A stretch of DNA of 64,000 bases from Ruminococcus sp. (GCA_021202895.1 JAJQCE010000010.1:14585-78584); one strand, 5' to 3'; shown: positions 7,244 to 15,157, numbered from the stretch's first letter. Notes: a model not told the origin generated them from the sequence alone. Translations and numbers: made by a program.

Positions 7244-7261
7244 TGTGAATTCAAATTCACA
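7244..7261. repeat. Inverted repeat, variant copy 3
   Basis: TGTGAATT, two bases, AATTCACA. The lead AAACCAATTTGTG (7235-7247) is identical to that of copy 1, but the palindrome core differs. It lies 76 bases before the -35 box at 7338. Confidence 0.7.
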
Positions 7262-7337
7262 GCAAATTGCACAAAAAACTACTGAAAAATTTGTGCATTA
7301 TTTTTCTAAAATAATGTGCCTTTTTTGCCAAAAATCC

Positions 7338-7366
7338 TTGACATTGTGCTTTTTTTGTGTTATAAT
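7338..7366 (+). promoter_or_regulatory. Consensus promoter without an open reading frame
   Basis: TTGACA (7338-7343), 17-base spacer, TATAAT (7361-7366). The transcript would start near 7373 and run into the structured region at 7389-8131. No plausible protein frame follows. Confidence 0.75.
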
Positions 7367-7379
7367 AATGTTAGTGAAA

Positions 7380-7471
7380 TACAAAACAAGCTTGTGTGTG
7401 TGACCACACACACAAGCTCATAACCGCAAAAAGCTATTGGCGTAGCTTTCGGACTTAGTTTTGAACTTACT
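7380..7471 (-). ncRNA. Predicted ~90-nt small RNA with two hairpins, countertranscript
   Basis: The minus-strand promoter at 7478-7506 would start an RNA near 7471. It can fold a hairpin from 7449-7443 with 7436-7430 (AAAGCTA/TAGCTTT), then a perfect 14-bp stem (7405-7418 with 7389-7402) of alternating GT/CA with a 2-base turn. That stem is followed on the minus strand by TGTTTTGTATTT, so it can act as the RNA's terminator. The RNA would be complementary to the 5' end of the transcript from the promoter at 7338. Confidence 0.5.
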
Positions 7472-7477
7472 GCTATT

Positions 7478-7506
7478 ATTATAGCATGAGTAATAGATTT
7501 TGTCAA
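7478..7506 (-). promoter_or_regulatory. Consensus promoter for the small countertranscript RNA
   Basis: Read on the minus strand: TTGACA (7506-7501), 17-base spacer, TATAAT (7483-7478). It faces the plus-strand promoter at 7338 across about 110 bases. Confidence 0.75.
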
Positions 7507-7588
7507 GACCTTTCGCTGAAGTTTTTTTGTGGCGAGAGGTTTTTGTTTTCATTAGCAACTTGAATAGCAACTTATGTTGCCCTGTATA

Positions 7589-8131
7589 TAAACGGCAAAC
7601 TCCCATTTTATGACTTATGACGCCGTTTACAGCGGAATTGAATAGCGACTGCCGCTATTGGACGTGAACCTACCGAAACTGTAGGACAGCAACGTCGGAT
7701 GAGATTGAGAAGCGGCGAACTCACAGATAGTTTACAGTGTGCCATGACAGCGCAAATAGCTTTTACACGACTGGAATTTAGCCGATTAGGCGTTTTTGAA
7801 AATAACATCAGTCCGTAGGTCAGAGCCAGGCTTGCGAAATAGCGCACTATGCTGCAAAAAAACCATGCAATCTGCATTTTGTGCTGGCGGCTTAACCGTC
7901 AGTGCATCGCAGCGGCAATAATGCAGCGAGAGCCTTTGCCAAAGGCGGTTTGTGAGTGCTGGTATGCTTGCCCTTTATTTGCACAAGGACTATCACGGTA
8001 TACCATGGCGAAAAACTTTAAAAAACATATTATTCAGCTAATTTGCTGTTAATATATTCAGTCGGTAGCGCATACTATGTATGCTTTTGTCGGCTGAGAT
8101 AAGCTTGTGGGTTTTTCGCAGGCTTATCTTA
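7589..8131 (+). ncRNA. Candidate long structured non-coding RNA
   Basis: No credible protein frame covers this stretch, but complementary segments follow one another closely: 7589-7596/7622-7629 (8 bp), 7641-7647/7653-7659, 7661-7665/7692-7696 enclosing 7669-7673/7681-7685, 7884-7890/7896-7902, 7903-7907/7921-7925, 7932-7937/7941-7946, 7960-7967/7998-8005 enclosing 7972-7975/7985-7988, 8058-8064/8091-8097 enclosing 8070-8075/8079-8084, and 8098-8104/8122-8128. The G-T pairs at 7887/7899, 7966/7999 and 8062/8093 are wobble pairs only if the plus strand is the RNA. The nearest strong plus promoter is at 7338. Large ornate RNAs such as ROOL and GOLLD occur in mobile elements and near tRNAs, but I cannot assign a family. 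Confidence 0.5.
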
Positions 8132-8142
8132 GCTTGTAAAAA

Positions 8143-8216
<74 letters not shown>

Positions 8217-8243
8217 TATATCAAATTCATAACCTTAACAAAT

Positions 8244-8272
8244 ATTATACCATATAAAAAGCATTTTGTCAA
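8244..8272 (-). promoter_or_regulatory. Promoter of tRNA-Pro
   Basis: Minus strand TTGACA (8272-8267), 17-base spacer, TATAAT (8249-8244). The remaining bases up to 8490 are AT-rich and hold nothing I recognise. Confidence 0.8.
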
Positions 8273-8490
8273 TAGGTTTTTTTATTTTTTTTGTTTTAAT
8301 ATTGAAAGTTACTGCAAAGCTATAGTCTGTCAAAATATTTTTTGCAAAATTTTCTATAATTTAAAAAGTAACAAAATCAGCCGTAGATTCAATTAAATAA
8401 CAGGCATGATTGCGCCAATTTTTTGAGCAGTATTACTTCTCTCAAAGCGTGTGAGATTTTCATTATTTTCAATTTGTGTATCTCCTTTAG

Positions 8491-8525
8491 AATAAAACCG
8501 CTTGAAGCCCACGATTCCAAGCGGT
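8491..8525 (-). terminator. Terminator of tRNA-Ser
   Basis: ACCGCTTG (8525-8518 on the minus strand) pairs with CAAGCGGT (8504-8497), followed by TTTATT. It starts 8 bases after the tRNA 3' end. Confidence 0.8.
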
Positions 8526-8532
8526 AAAAGAG

Positions 8533-8622
8533 CGGAGAAGGAGGGATTCGAACCCTCGAAGAGCTATCAACCCTTACACGAGTTCCAGTCGTGCGCCATA
8601 AACCAGGCTAGGCGACTTCTCC
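8533..8622 (-). tRNA. tRNA-Ser (anticodon GGA)
   Basis: A 90-nt class II tRNA: acceptor GGAGAAG/CTTCTCC, anticodon arm CACGA-CTGGAAC-TCGTG with anticodon GGA, a long variable arm, T arm GGTTCGAATCC, discriminator G. CCA is not encoded. Confidence 0.95.
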
Positions 8623-8635
8623 ATGAACATTTTCT

Positions 8636-8664
8636 ATTATATCACAGTTTTTTTCTCTTGTCAA
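8636..8664 (-). promoter_or_regulatory. Promoter of tRNA-Ser
   Basis: Minus strand TTGACA (8664-8659), 17-base spacer, TATAAT (8641-8636). Confidence 0.8.
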
Positions 8665-8703
8665 CCCCTTTTTCAAAAAAATTTTATTTTGGCGCATTGT
8701 AAA

Positions 8704-9069
8704 ATGAAATATGACAAAAAAGCAAGAAAAACTCTTAGCGGCACTTATACAGAGCTGACAATGCCGACCAAAATGCACGAATTAAGCACGAAAGCTATTA
8801 AGTATTATTCTTCATCTTGCACAAAGAAAGCGGCTAATTATTCTGTAGGAATGTTTAACAGCACAAATGCGCAGCTTTTGGATGCAATCTTTAACGGGTA
8901 TACGTTCACATACAAAGGAACAAAATATTCGTTCAAGGATACTGGCATGGACACGTTTTCTAGCGAGTGGCGGCATTTCCAAGATACATCCACCTACAAG
9001 ACAATGAAAGCGAAAGATTCAGACGGATTTTCCTTCCAAGTTTGCAAGTGTATGTCCAAAGCAAGCTAA
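8704..9069 (+). CDS. Hypothetical protein, probably an N-terminally truncated remnant
   Basis: The 121-residue frame from ATG 8704 has balanced amino-acid use and ends at a strong terminator, so the 3' end looks genuine. There is no ribosome binding site before the ATG, and the bases just upstream form the tRNA-Ser promoter of the other strand. This suggests the front of the gene was lost. It is rich in Lys, Ser and Thr with a Cys pair near the C-terminus (VCKCMSKAS). I do not recognise the family. Confidence 0.35.
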   Translation: MKYDKKARKTLSGTYTELTMPTKMHELSTKAIKYYSSSCTKKAANYSVGMFNSTNAQLLDAIFNGYTFTYKGTKYSFKDTGMDTFSSEWRHFQDTSTYKTMKAKDSDGFSFQVCKCMSKAS

Positions 9070-9081
9070 TTGCATAAGTTT

Positions 9082-9113
9082 AGAGCCACTCTTTTCGGGT
9101 GGCTCTTTTTTTT
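9082..9113 (+). terminator. Strong intrinsic terminator
   Basis: AGAGCCAC (9082-9089) / GTGGCTCT (9099-9106), then TTTTTTTT. Confidence 0.9.
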
Positions 9114-9169
9114 GTGGTGTTATTTCTAAAATTTTAGGTTTGCAATATTTTTTGTTATTTTGTTTTTAA

Positions 9170-9660
9170 TCAATCTTCGCTTATACAGAATTCATCACCT
9201 ACATTATGTGAACCTGCCGAAGCGTCTGAACACAAACCTACTAGAACTGATCTCGCAGAATACTCGACACCTTTATAAATTACACTTGAGTTAGCTTCCT
9301 CTGGAAACATACTTATGCAAATATTCATACAAAAGTCTCTCGGATTACCATAGCTTGAGTCATGAAATTCTATGCTGTCATCTACCATATCATAGCATGA
9401 TTCTTTTATATCTTGTATATCATTATAGTTTTCAGTATTATATGTTTGATTGTAAAAATAAATTTGGAGTAGTGGCGGCTGCGTAGGTTCCAAGTATTTG
9501 GTAGTATCCATCATTATCATCCACATGAGAACGTTGTTCATCCTCTGACATTTCTTCCAAATTACAAATTTCCGAGTGTCAAAATTGTAGTTTTTTTGAG
9601 TCTCATACTTCCAATTTACCCACAAATCCGTATTTCTTCTCATGTTATATTCAGGATATG
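9170..9660 (-). pseudogene. Decayed gene with at least one frameshift
   Basis: The last 95 residues of the minus-strand frame read like a normal acidic protein (for example SIEFHDSSYGNPRDF, VEYSARSVLVGLC). Upstream of about 9460 the protein-like sequence moves to another frame (MSEDEQRSHVDDND, QILGTYAAATTPNLF), with a T run at the junction and a TGA further up in that frame. I take it as a remnant of an unrecognised small gene. The next 200 bases (9680-9876) are AT-rich and hold nothing I can support. Confidence 0.45.
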
Positions 9661-9876
9661 TTGTCAAGCAATTTTTCACAGAACTTACTTTTTTGTGATT
9701 ATTTGATAATTTGTTTCAGATGTTTTTATAATAATAAGTATAGTATATTTGTGTTTATTTTTCAAGCGTTTATACCAAAAATTTTTAATACAAAGATTTT
9801 GAATTTGATATCTTTGCCATTTTGACAGATTGACAAAAAATTAACGAATTGAGCATGAAAATTTATATATATCCTC

Positions 9877-9905
9877 TTGACCTTTGAGGTAAAATAGGAT
9901 AAAAT
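9877..9905 (+). promoter_or_regulatory. Promoter of the hydrogenase gene
   Basis: TTGACC (9877-9882), 17-base spacer, TAAAAT (9900-9905). Transcription would start near 9912, at the left arm of the inverted-repeat unit. Confidence 0.65.
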
Positions 9906-9908
9906 AAG

Positions 9909-10080
9909 TATAGAGCATCTATAGAAACCCTTGCTGCACATCCGCGGCAAATCTTCACGCCATCTTCTTGCTATGAAAAACTTGAAATACACAAAGTTTT
10001 CCTACGTTTTTCAGAGCGTCAAAGCTGACGCGAATGTACGTTACGTCTGCACAGCAACGGTTTTTGTCAAATGCTCTATA
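9909..10080 (+). repeat. 172-bp inverted-repeat unit forming the hydrogenase leader (structured leader RNA or MITE)
   Basis: Ends TATAGAGCAT (9909-9918) and ATGCTCTATA (10071-10080) are perfect inverted repeats; inside them AAACC-C-TTGCTG (9925-9936) matches CAGCAA-C-GGTTT (10052-10063). Further in, 9974-9981 can pair with 10006-10013, or 9977-9983 with 9994-10000; these two hairpins exclude each other. A 6-bp hairpin follows (10016-10021/10026-10031). Terminal repeats bounded by TA would fit a Tc1/mariner-type MITE. The placement from the predicted start site to just before the ribosome binding site would fit a regulatory leader RNA. Both readings are open. Confidence 0.6.
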
Positions 10081-10104
10081 GGAAAGTAAAAAGGAGAAAA
10101 AGCT

Positions 10105-11634
10105 ATGAAAATGAGAGGAATTTATTCATCGGTGACGGACATACGGCGCAGAGTTTTTACTGAGGTCGCACGTTTAGCCTACGAGGGCGGAGATTATTCT
10201 GAGAAAATTTCTGATTTGCCTTACAAAATTGTTCCCGGCAACGAGGCGGTTTACAGAGAATCAATTTTTCTTGAGCGTGCGATTGTTGAGGAGCGTCTGC
10301 GTTTGGCTATCGGTTTGCCGCTAAGACCGATTGATCAGCATGAATCGGTTTCTGACGGGATAGAGGAAACTGCGATTGCGGAGAAGTATTACGATCCGCC
10401 ACTTGTAAATATAATTAAATTTGCCTGCAATGCCTGTCCAGAAGAGCATTACCATGTTACCGACTGCTGTCAGGGCTGTCTTGCGCACCCATGCAAGGAG
10501 GTCTGTCCTAAAAACGCAGTTGAGATTATTCACGGCAAGTCGGTTATAGATCAGCAAAAATGCGTCAAATGCGGACGGTGTGCGGGGGTTTGTCCTTACG
10601 GTGCGATAAATAAAATGGAGCGTCCCTGCGCCGCAGCCTGCGGAATGGACGCTATTACCTCGGACGAGCAGGGCAGAGCGCAGATAGATCACGACAAATG
10701 TGTTTCCTGCGGAATGTGCCTTGTAAGCTGTCCGTTTGGCGCAATTGTGGACAAGGGGCAAATTTTCCAGCTTATCCATGCGATGAAAAGCGGCAAGAGG
10801 GTAATTGCGATTGTAGCTCCTGCATTTGTAGGGCAGTTCGGAGCTAAAGCGACTCCTGAAAAGCTTACCGCCGCAATGAGAAAGCTGGGCTTTGACAGCG
10901 TGGTTGAGGTGGCGATCGGAGCGGATTTATGCGCTATCGAGGAAGCGAAGGACTTTATGCGAGAGGTACCGCAGAACCAGCCGTTCATGGCGACATCGTG
11001 CTGTCCTGCATGGGCTTCGATGGGGAAAAAGCTTTTCCCTGAAATTGCGGACAACATTTCTATGGCACTTACTCCAATGGTTCTGACTGCGAGAATGGTT
11101 AAGAAAAAATATCCTGATTCATGCATTGCGTTTATCGGACCTTGTGCGGCTAAAAAGCTTGAGGCTTCAAGAAAATCCATCAGAAGCGATGTTGATTTTG
11201 TTCTGACATTTGAAGAGCTTATGGGAATGTTTGAGGCTAAGGACGTCAGATTTGAGGATATTACAGACAATGAAAGGGTAGAGCTTGACAAGGGAACGAG
11301 CGACGGCAGAATTTTTGCTGTGTCGGGCGGAGTTGCAAAGGCTGTTACCGACGTTATAAAGGAGCTTGATCCTGAGCGTGAGGTTAAGGTGGAATCGGCG
11401 CAGGGGCTGCGTAAGTGCCGCAAGCTGCTTCAGATGGCTAAGGCAGGTAAATACAACGGTTATCTGCTGGAGGGGATGGCTTGTCCTGGCGGCTGTGTGG
11501 CAGGAGCGGGAACCTTGCAGTCGGTGGAGAAATCTACCTCTGTTGTAAACCGCTATGCTAATAATGCGAAAAAGAAAAATGCGCTTGAAACCGATTATGA
11601 AATAACGCTCGGATTTAAAAAGCCTGATGAGTGA
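10105..11634 (+). CDS. Group B-type monomeric [FeFe] hydrogenase with ferredoxin domains
   Basis: The 509-residue protein has an N-terminal region with several Cys motifs (CNACP near 108, CVKCGRCAGVCPYGA near 153, CVSCGMCLVSCPFGA near 200) that should bind [4Fe-4S] clusters. The H-cluster domain follows: TSCCPAW (297-303), GPCAAKK (345-351) and EGMACPGGC (456-464). CCP instead of CSP in motif 1 and GPC instead of MPC in motif 2 are typical of group B enzymes rather than the well-studied group A. The enzyme would link cytosolic ferredoxin to proton/H2 turnover. AAGGAG at 10091 supports the ATG at 10105. No maturation genes are nearby. Confidence 0.85.
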   Translation: MKMRGIYSSVTDIRRRVFTEVARLAYEGGDYSEKISDLPYKIVPGNEAVYRESIFLERAIVEERLRLAIGLPLRPIDQHESVSDGIEETAIAEKYYDPPLVNIIKFACNACPEEHYHVTDCCQGCLAHPCKEVCPKNAVEIIHGKSVIDQQKCVKCGRCAGVCPYGAINKMERPCAAACGMDAITSDEQGRAQIDHDKCVSCGMCLVSCPFGAIVDKGQIFQLIHAMKSGKRVIAIVAPAFVGQFGAKATPEKLTAAMRKLGFDSVVEVAIGADLCAIEEAKDFMREVPQNQPFMATSCCPAWASMGKKLFPEIADNISMALTPMVLTARMVKKKYPDSCIAFIGPCAAKKLEASRKSIRSDVDFVLTFEELMGMFEAKDVRFEDITDNERVELDKGTSDGRIFAVSGGVAKAVTDVIKELDPEREVKVESAQGLRKCRKLLQMAKAGKYNGYLLEGMACPGGCVAGAGTLQSVEKSTSVVNRYANNAKKKNALETDYEITLGFKKPDE

Positions 11635-11705
11635 GAAGCTTTTAGATTAAATTTTTAAGCATAAGCCGTTTGCTGTTTAGAATTGTGATTTGAATTGGCA
11701 AAATA

Positions 11706-11747
11706 AAAAATCCGCACTGCAAATGCTGCATTTGTGTGCGGATTTTA
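11706..11747. terminator. Bidirectional terminator between hydrogenase and mutS-like genes
   Basis: AAAATCCGCAC ... GTGCGGATTTT flank an inner repeat; A and T tracts lie on both sides, so it can serve both converging genes. Confidence 0.85.
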
Positions 11748-11748
11748 A

Positions 11749-13446
11749 TTATTTATGCGAAACCTTGATTCTCTTTTTTACAGCCTCTACGTCAATACCA
11801 AATTCGGAGAAAATTTCAATCGCACGGCTGGTGTGCGTTGGCTTGCCCTTTTCGATTTTGTAAATGCGTTCGCCCGTTGATTCGTCAACCCTTGCGACAA
11901 GGCTTTCAAGCTTGGAAACCAAGCTTTCGTCACGATTCAGCTCGTCAGTTTTTGCGGCGACGTCAAGCAGGTGAGTGGCGAACATCCCCCGTACTCCAAT
12001 CATGCAGAAAATCTTAACGAGTTCGGTCGCTGCGTCGGTACACTCCTGCGGAGTTGTACTTTGAATTGATTCGTTCATAAGCAGCAGGCTTTTGTCGGTT
12101 ATCAAATCGCTGATTTTCTTAAACTCCTTGATTTCAGTGGTAAACCGGCTGGAATTTATACCTGTTTGTTCCTCCTTGGGGAAGTGGGTGTAGATAAAAT
12201 CAACATAGGAAATTTCGCAGCTTTCACAAGGAACATAAAGCCCTGTTTGAGCGAGAATCTGACAAATTCCAACCGCACGGATAAAGGTGGTTTTACCGCC
12301 GTTATTTGCGCCTGTGATTATAAAAAATCTTGCGTTGTCGTCAAAATTTATATCGTTTGTCACAACGCTTTTTTTGTCCTTATGCTTTAAATTCCAGAGC
12401 TTGCTTTCGTTGAAATATACAAGGTCGTAAAGACCGTTTATATTTGCTTTTCTCTCGCTTGCATCAAGCATTTTCGGACGGCAGACGGGAAGTCCCTCGC
12501 TCTTGCAAAGCTCTATCAGCTTGACTGCTCCAACGTAAAATTCAAGCTGGTATTCAAGTGCAAACAATTCCTCTGGACTGATTTTCTGATACTCTCTGAG
12601 CGCACGGTCAATACCGTCAACATAGCACTCTGTAAGGTCGTCAAGCTGTTCAAAAAGCTCCTTGTCGGCAGTATTTACAAGCTTGTCCTCGCCAAATTCA
12701 TTGTCAACATATCTATGCTTGAGATTCTTAGCGATATTCTGCGGAAACCTTGCGCCGTGGTAAATAATTTTGTCAAGCAAAGACGGTTTAAGCTCGTAAG
12801 GCTCCGACGAGAGCGAAACTATTCCAGCTGAAATCGGCACAAGTCTGTCGTCAAGATTTATGCAGACGGTGACGCTTTTTATTCTGTTTTTGATGGAATC
12901 CTTGAGTTGAGAGATTTCGTTTTTGAGCTTTTCAAAATGCTTGTCCTCGTATCTGTCCTCAAACCATTTGAAAAGCCGTGTGATACCCTCGGATTTAATT
13001 TCATTGCTATGCTCCGAAAAAAATTCGTGCATAAGCTCAATACAGCGAATGTAGGCTTCAAACGCTTCTACTGCGTCATTTAATCTGTCAAAGCAGTCAG
13101 GCTCGTCAAGCTTATAAAGGCTTCTGCGGTCGTTTTCAGCCATTATGTCTATTACCTCGCGCACCACCTTTGCAAGCTGCTTTACGTTTAGAAAATCCTC
13201 TAAAATATCACAGCGGAATTTAGTTACCTCAGGGTCGTTGCAGACCTGCCGAAAGAGCGCCATGACCCGATACTGCGAGTGCGGAGAAATAATTTCCGCA
13301 ATTTTTTCAAGCTCAAGATTTTGTATATAATCGCCTGGATAGCCTTCTAAAACTACCTGCCGCTTTTTTAGCGCATCAAGCTTTTCCTGTGACGGATAAA
13401 GCAAATCCGCCACTCCAACAGTGCGTTCTATTTCATCGTATTTCAT
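11749..13446 (-). CDS. MutS-related ATPase
   Basis: The 565-residue protein has the MutS core/lever region and the C-terminal MutS ATPase: Walker A GANNGGKTT, then FTTEIKEFKKI, Walker B in LLLMNES with Asn in place of the usual Asp, and the ATHLLDVA switch segment. It lacks the N-terminal mismatch-recognition and connector domains, and also the Smr nuclease of MutS2, so it is probably not the housekeeping mismatch-repair MutS. It follows the membrane-protein gene by only 10 bases, which implies one transcript and perhaps a membrane-linked role. The precise function of this MutS subfamily is not established. Confidence 0.75.
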   Translation of the reverse strand: MKYDEIERTVGVADLLYPSQEKLDALKKRQVVLEGYPGDYIQNLELEKIAEIISPHSQYRVMALFRQVCNDPEVTKFRCDILEDFLNVKQLAKVVREVIDIMAENDRRSLYKLDEPDCFDRLNDAVEAFEAYIRCIELMHEFFSEHSNEIKSEGITRLFKWFEDRYEDKHFEKLKNEISQLKDSIKNRIKSVTVCINLDDRLVPISAGIVSLSSEPYELKPSLLDKIIYHGARFPQNIAKNLKHRYVDNEFGEDKLVNTADKELFEQLDDLTECYVDGIDRALREYQKISPEELFALEYQLEFYVGAVKLIELCKSEGLPVCRPKMLDASERKANINGLYDLVYFNESKLWNLKHKDKKSVVTNDINFDDNARFFIITGANNGGKTTFIRAVGICQILAQTGLYVPCESCEISYVDFIYTHFPKEEQTGINSSRFTTEIKEFKKISDLITDKSLLLMNESIQSTTPQECTDAATELVKIFCMIGVRGMFATHLLDVAAKTDELNRDESLVSKLESLVARVDESTGERIYKIEKGKPTHTSRAIEIFSEFGIDVEAVKKRIKVSHK

Positions 13447-13456
13447 TTTTTATGCT

Positions 13457-14038
13457 TCACCTTTTCTTTCCCTTTGCCGCTAAAAAATCAGACGGATTTC
13501 TGTAGATGTCTAAAAGCCGTTTTGCCAAAGAAAGATAAATTGCCGTTTGAAAAATGCAGGAAGCAGCCACAGAAATTCCGGCTGAATAAAGATACAGCTT
13601 ATATCTTGCGTCAACCTTTTCAAGGACACTTTGTCGGCTCGATTCTGTTTCATTTTTTAAATAAGCCATTCTTTGAGCATAGTCGAGAGCTTCTTCAAGG
13701 TACGGTTGAAATTTGTTAAAAAGAAAAATCATATTCAAAACCGAAGCGACAATTATTACAAGTGAAAAAACTGCAAAAAAGCTTCGCTCCTTTGAGATTT
13801 TAAGCGAAAATTCCTTACGGCGCAAAGCTTTTACATTGTGTTTAGTGATAAAATTAGAAAAAAGCGCAATCAAAAGTCCTGACGCAACAGGCAGAATACA
13901 ATAAAAAGCGACAAGATTAGTTTTGTAGTCGATTTCAACCAAATCATAGCTCATAACAAGCGCAAAATCAACTGCTAAACCGAACAATCCTATTTCAAGA
14001 AGCTGACGTGATATAAAGCTTTTAGAAAATTTCGTCAT
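13457..14038 (-). CDS. Membrane protein with four predicted helices, partner of the MutS-like gene
   Basis: The 193-residue protein has hydrophobic segments near residues 14-32, 41-61, 87-107 and 148-168, with a charged helical stretch between the third and fourth. No domain is recognised. AAGGAGA precedes the ATG at 14038. It is the first gene of a two-gene operon with the MutS-like ATPase. Confidence 0.65.
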   Translation of the reverse strand: MTKFSKSFISRQLLEIGLFGLAVDFALVMSYDLVEIDYKTNLVAFYCILPVASGLLIALFSNFITKHNVKALRRKEFSLKISKERSFFAVFSLVIIVASVLNMIFLFNKFQPYLEEALDYAQRMAYLKNETESSRQSVLEKVDARYKLYLYSAGISVAASCIFQTAIYLSLAKRLLDIYRNPSDFLAAKGKKR

Positions 14039-14060
14039 GGCAAACTCTCCTTATGCAATA

Positions 14061-14089
14061 ATTATATCACATATTCGCTGTGAAGTCAA
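14061..14089 (-). promoter_or_regulatory. Promoter of the membrane protein / MutS-like operon
   Basis: Minus strand TTGACT (14089-14084), 17-base spacer, TATAAT (14066-14061) with a TGTGA extended -10. Confidence 0.8.
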
Positions 14090-14209
14090 CACTTTGACAG
14101 CCTAAATTGTTTGCTAAAGGGCTTTTAAAAGCTTTTTGCTTCTGTTCATCTTGCATAAATTTTCACTTTAAAGTTTGTGTAAGTATATGAAAAGTTGAAG
14201 GATATATTC

Positions 14210-14872
14210 TGTTATTTCTCTTTTGAATAATTCAAACCAGAGCAATTCTCAAATGTCTGCCAGTGAAGAGCATCATCTTCAGCTTTCACCATCTGTTATG
14301 TTAGGTAACGAAGCTTCGTTGACGATTTACAACAATGATTGAATATGATTTGCTAACCGACACTTCGACAGAGATTGAAATTGTGACAATCGAATATAAG
14401 GATTATTCCTACTTTAATGTGGTATGGCGGCATTCTTTATGCGCTTGAAAAGGACTATAGTTCGCCTCGAAATACCTATATGTGCAGTATTGCTTCAATA
14501 GATTACAACAATGGACAGTTGAATATATTTACACAACAGGCGATTACAGCAAGGAAATGAATTATCTGAATATGAGTGAGGACAAGCAATTTTATTTCAT
14601 TGAGGGGAAATATGACGATAAAGACATAGACGAAAATGCTTTTAACGAAAGCTATCATTGCAGGCAAAACAACGATTGTGAACTGCATTCCAAGGTTTAT
14701 TTCCAAGACGAGCGACAACGATTTGCTTGATGATGAGGATGTTTTAAAAATGGGTGAAAAATACCGTGAAATATTAAGCTATCAGTTCCAGTCGCAGCTC
14801 TTTTACTTTAGCTATACGTCACTTGATTTTTTGCTTTTATGTTCAAAAAAAATCTGCCGAAGCTTTTGATAA
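14210..14872 (+). pseudogene. Decayed gene spread over several frames
   Basis: Protein-like pieces occur in successive frames on the plus strand: SASEEHHLQLSPSVMLGNEASLT (14253-14320), then DLLTDTSTEIEIVTIEYKDY (14345-14410), GGILYALEKDYSSPRNTYM, SIASIDYNNGQLNIFTQQ (near 14420-14555), NMSEDKQFYFIEGKYDDKD (14565-14630), and KTSDNDLLDDEDVLKMGEKYRE (14705-14770). Several frameshifts and stops separate them. The pieces suggest one extracytoplasmic or beta-rich protein, family unknown. From 14873 to the trpB promoter at 15158 I see no gene. Confidence 0.55.
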
Positions 14873-15157
14873 TTTCTTTATTTTTTTCTATGTTTTCATA
14901 TGTGTTTTTTTTCTAAGCGTATGCAAAAACAGTTTTGGTTTTAACGAGTAATATTCTGATGATTTTAAAAACCATGCTTCGAAATTTTTTTCTTTGGCAT
15001 TTCAGATTAAACATATATGCTCAGGGGAATAGAAAATGTGAAAGTATTTAACTCTTTGGAAGCTTTGATTTCTATCATTGATTCACTCCTGACTTTGGTG
15101 GTTATTTCGCCTTATCGAATGAAAAGCAGTCATTTTTCAAAAAAGTTGAAAACACTC

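Noticed and set aside
7155-7403. Plus-strand open frame of 82 codons
   Set aside because: It crosses two promoters and an inverted repeat, has Phe/Lys-rich AT-driven composition and no ribosome binding site.
7389-7418. Perfect GT/CA inverted repeat considered as part of a CRISPR or IS end
   Set aside because: It occurs once and has no spacers or transposase; a terminator of the minus-strand small RNA explains it better.
7608-7877. Minus-strand open frame of 89 codons in the structured region
   Set aside because: No ribosome binding site, odd composition (Ser/Arg/Cys-rich), and it lies within segments explained better by RNA helices whose wobble pairs favour the plus strand.
8217-8490. Searched for genes between the two tRNAs
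   Set aside because: Only the tRNA-Pro promoter is recognisable; frames are short and AT-driven.
9762-9992. Minus-strand open frame of 76 codons before the hydrogenase gene
   Set aside because: It overlaps the hydrogenase promoter and half of the inverted-repeat unit, and has no ribosome binding site.
10321-11423. Long frames antisense to the hydrogenase gene
   Set aside because: Ser- and Ala-rich shadows caused by codon bias of the true gene; no start signals.
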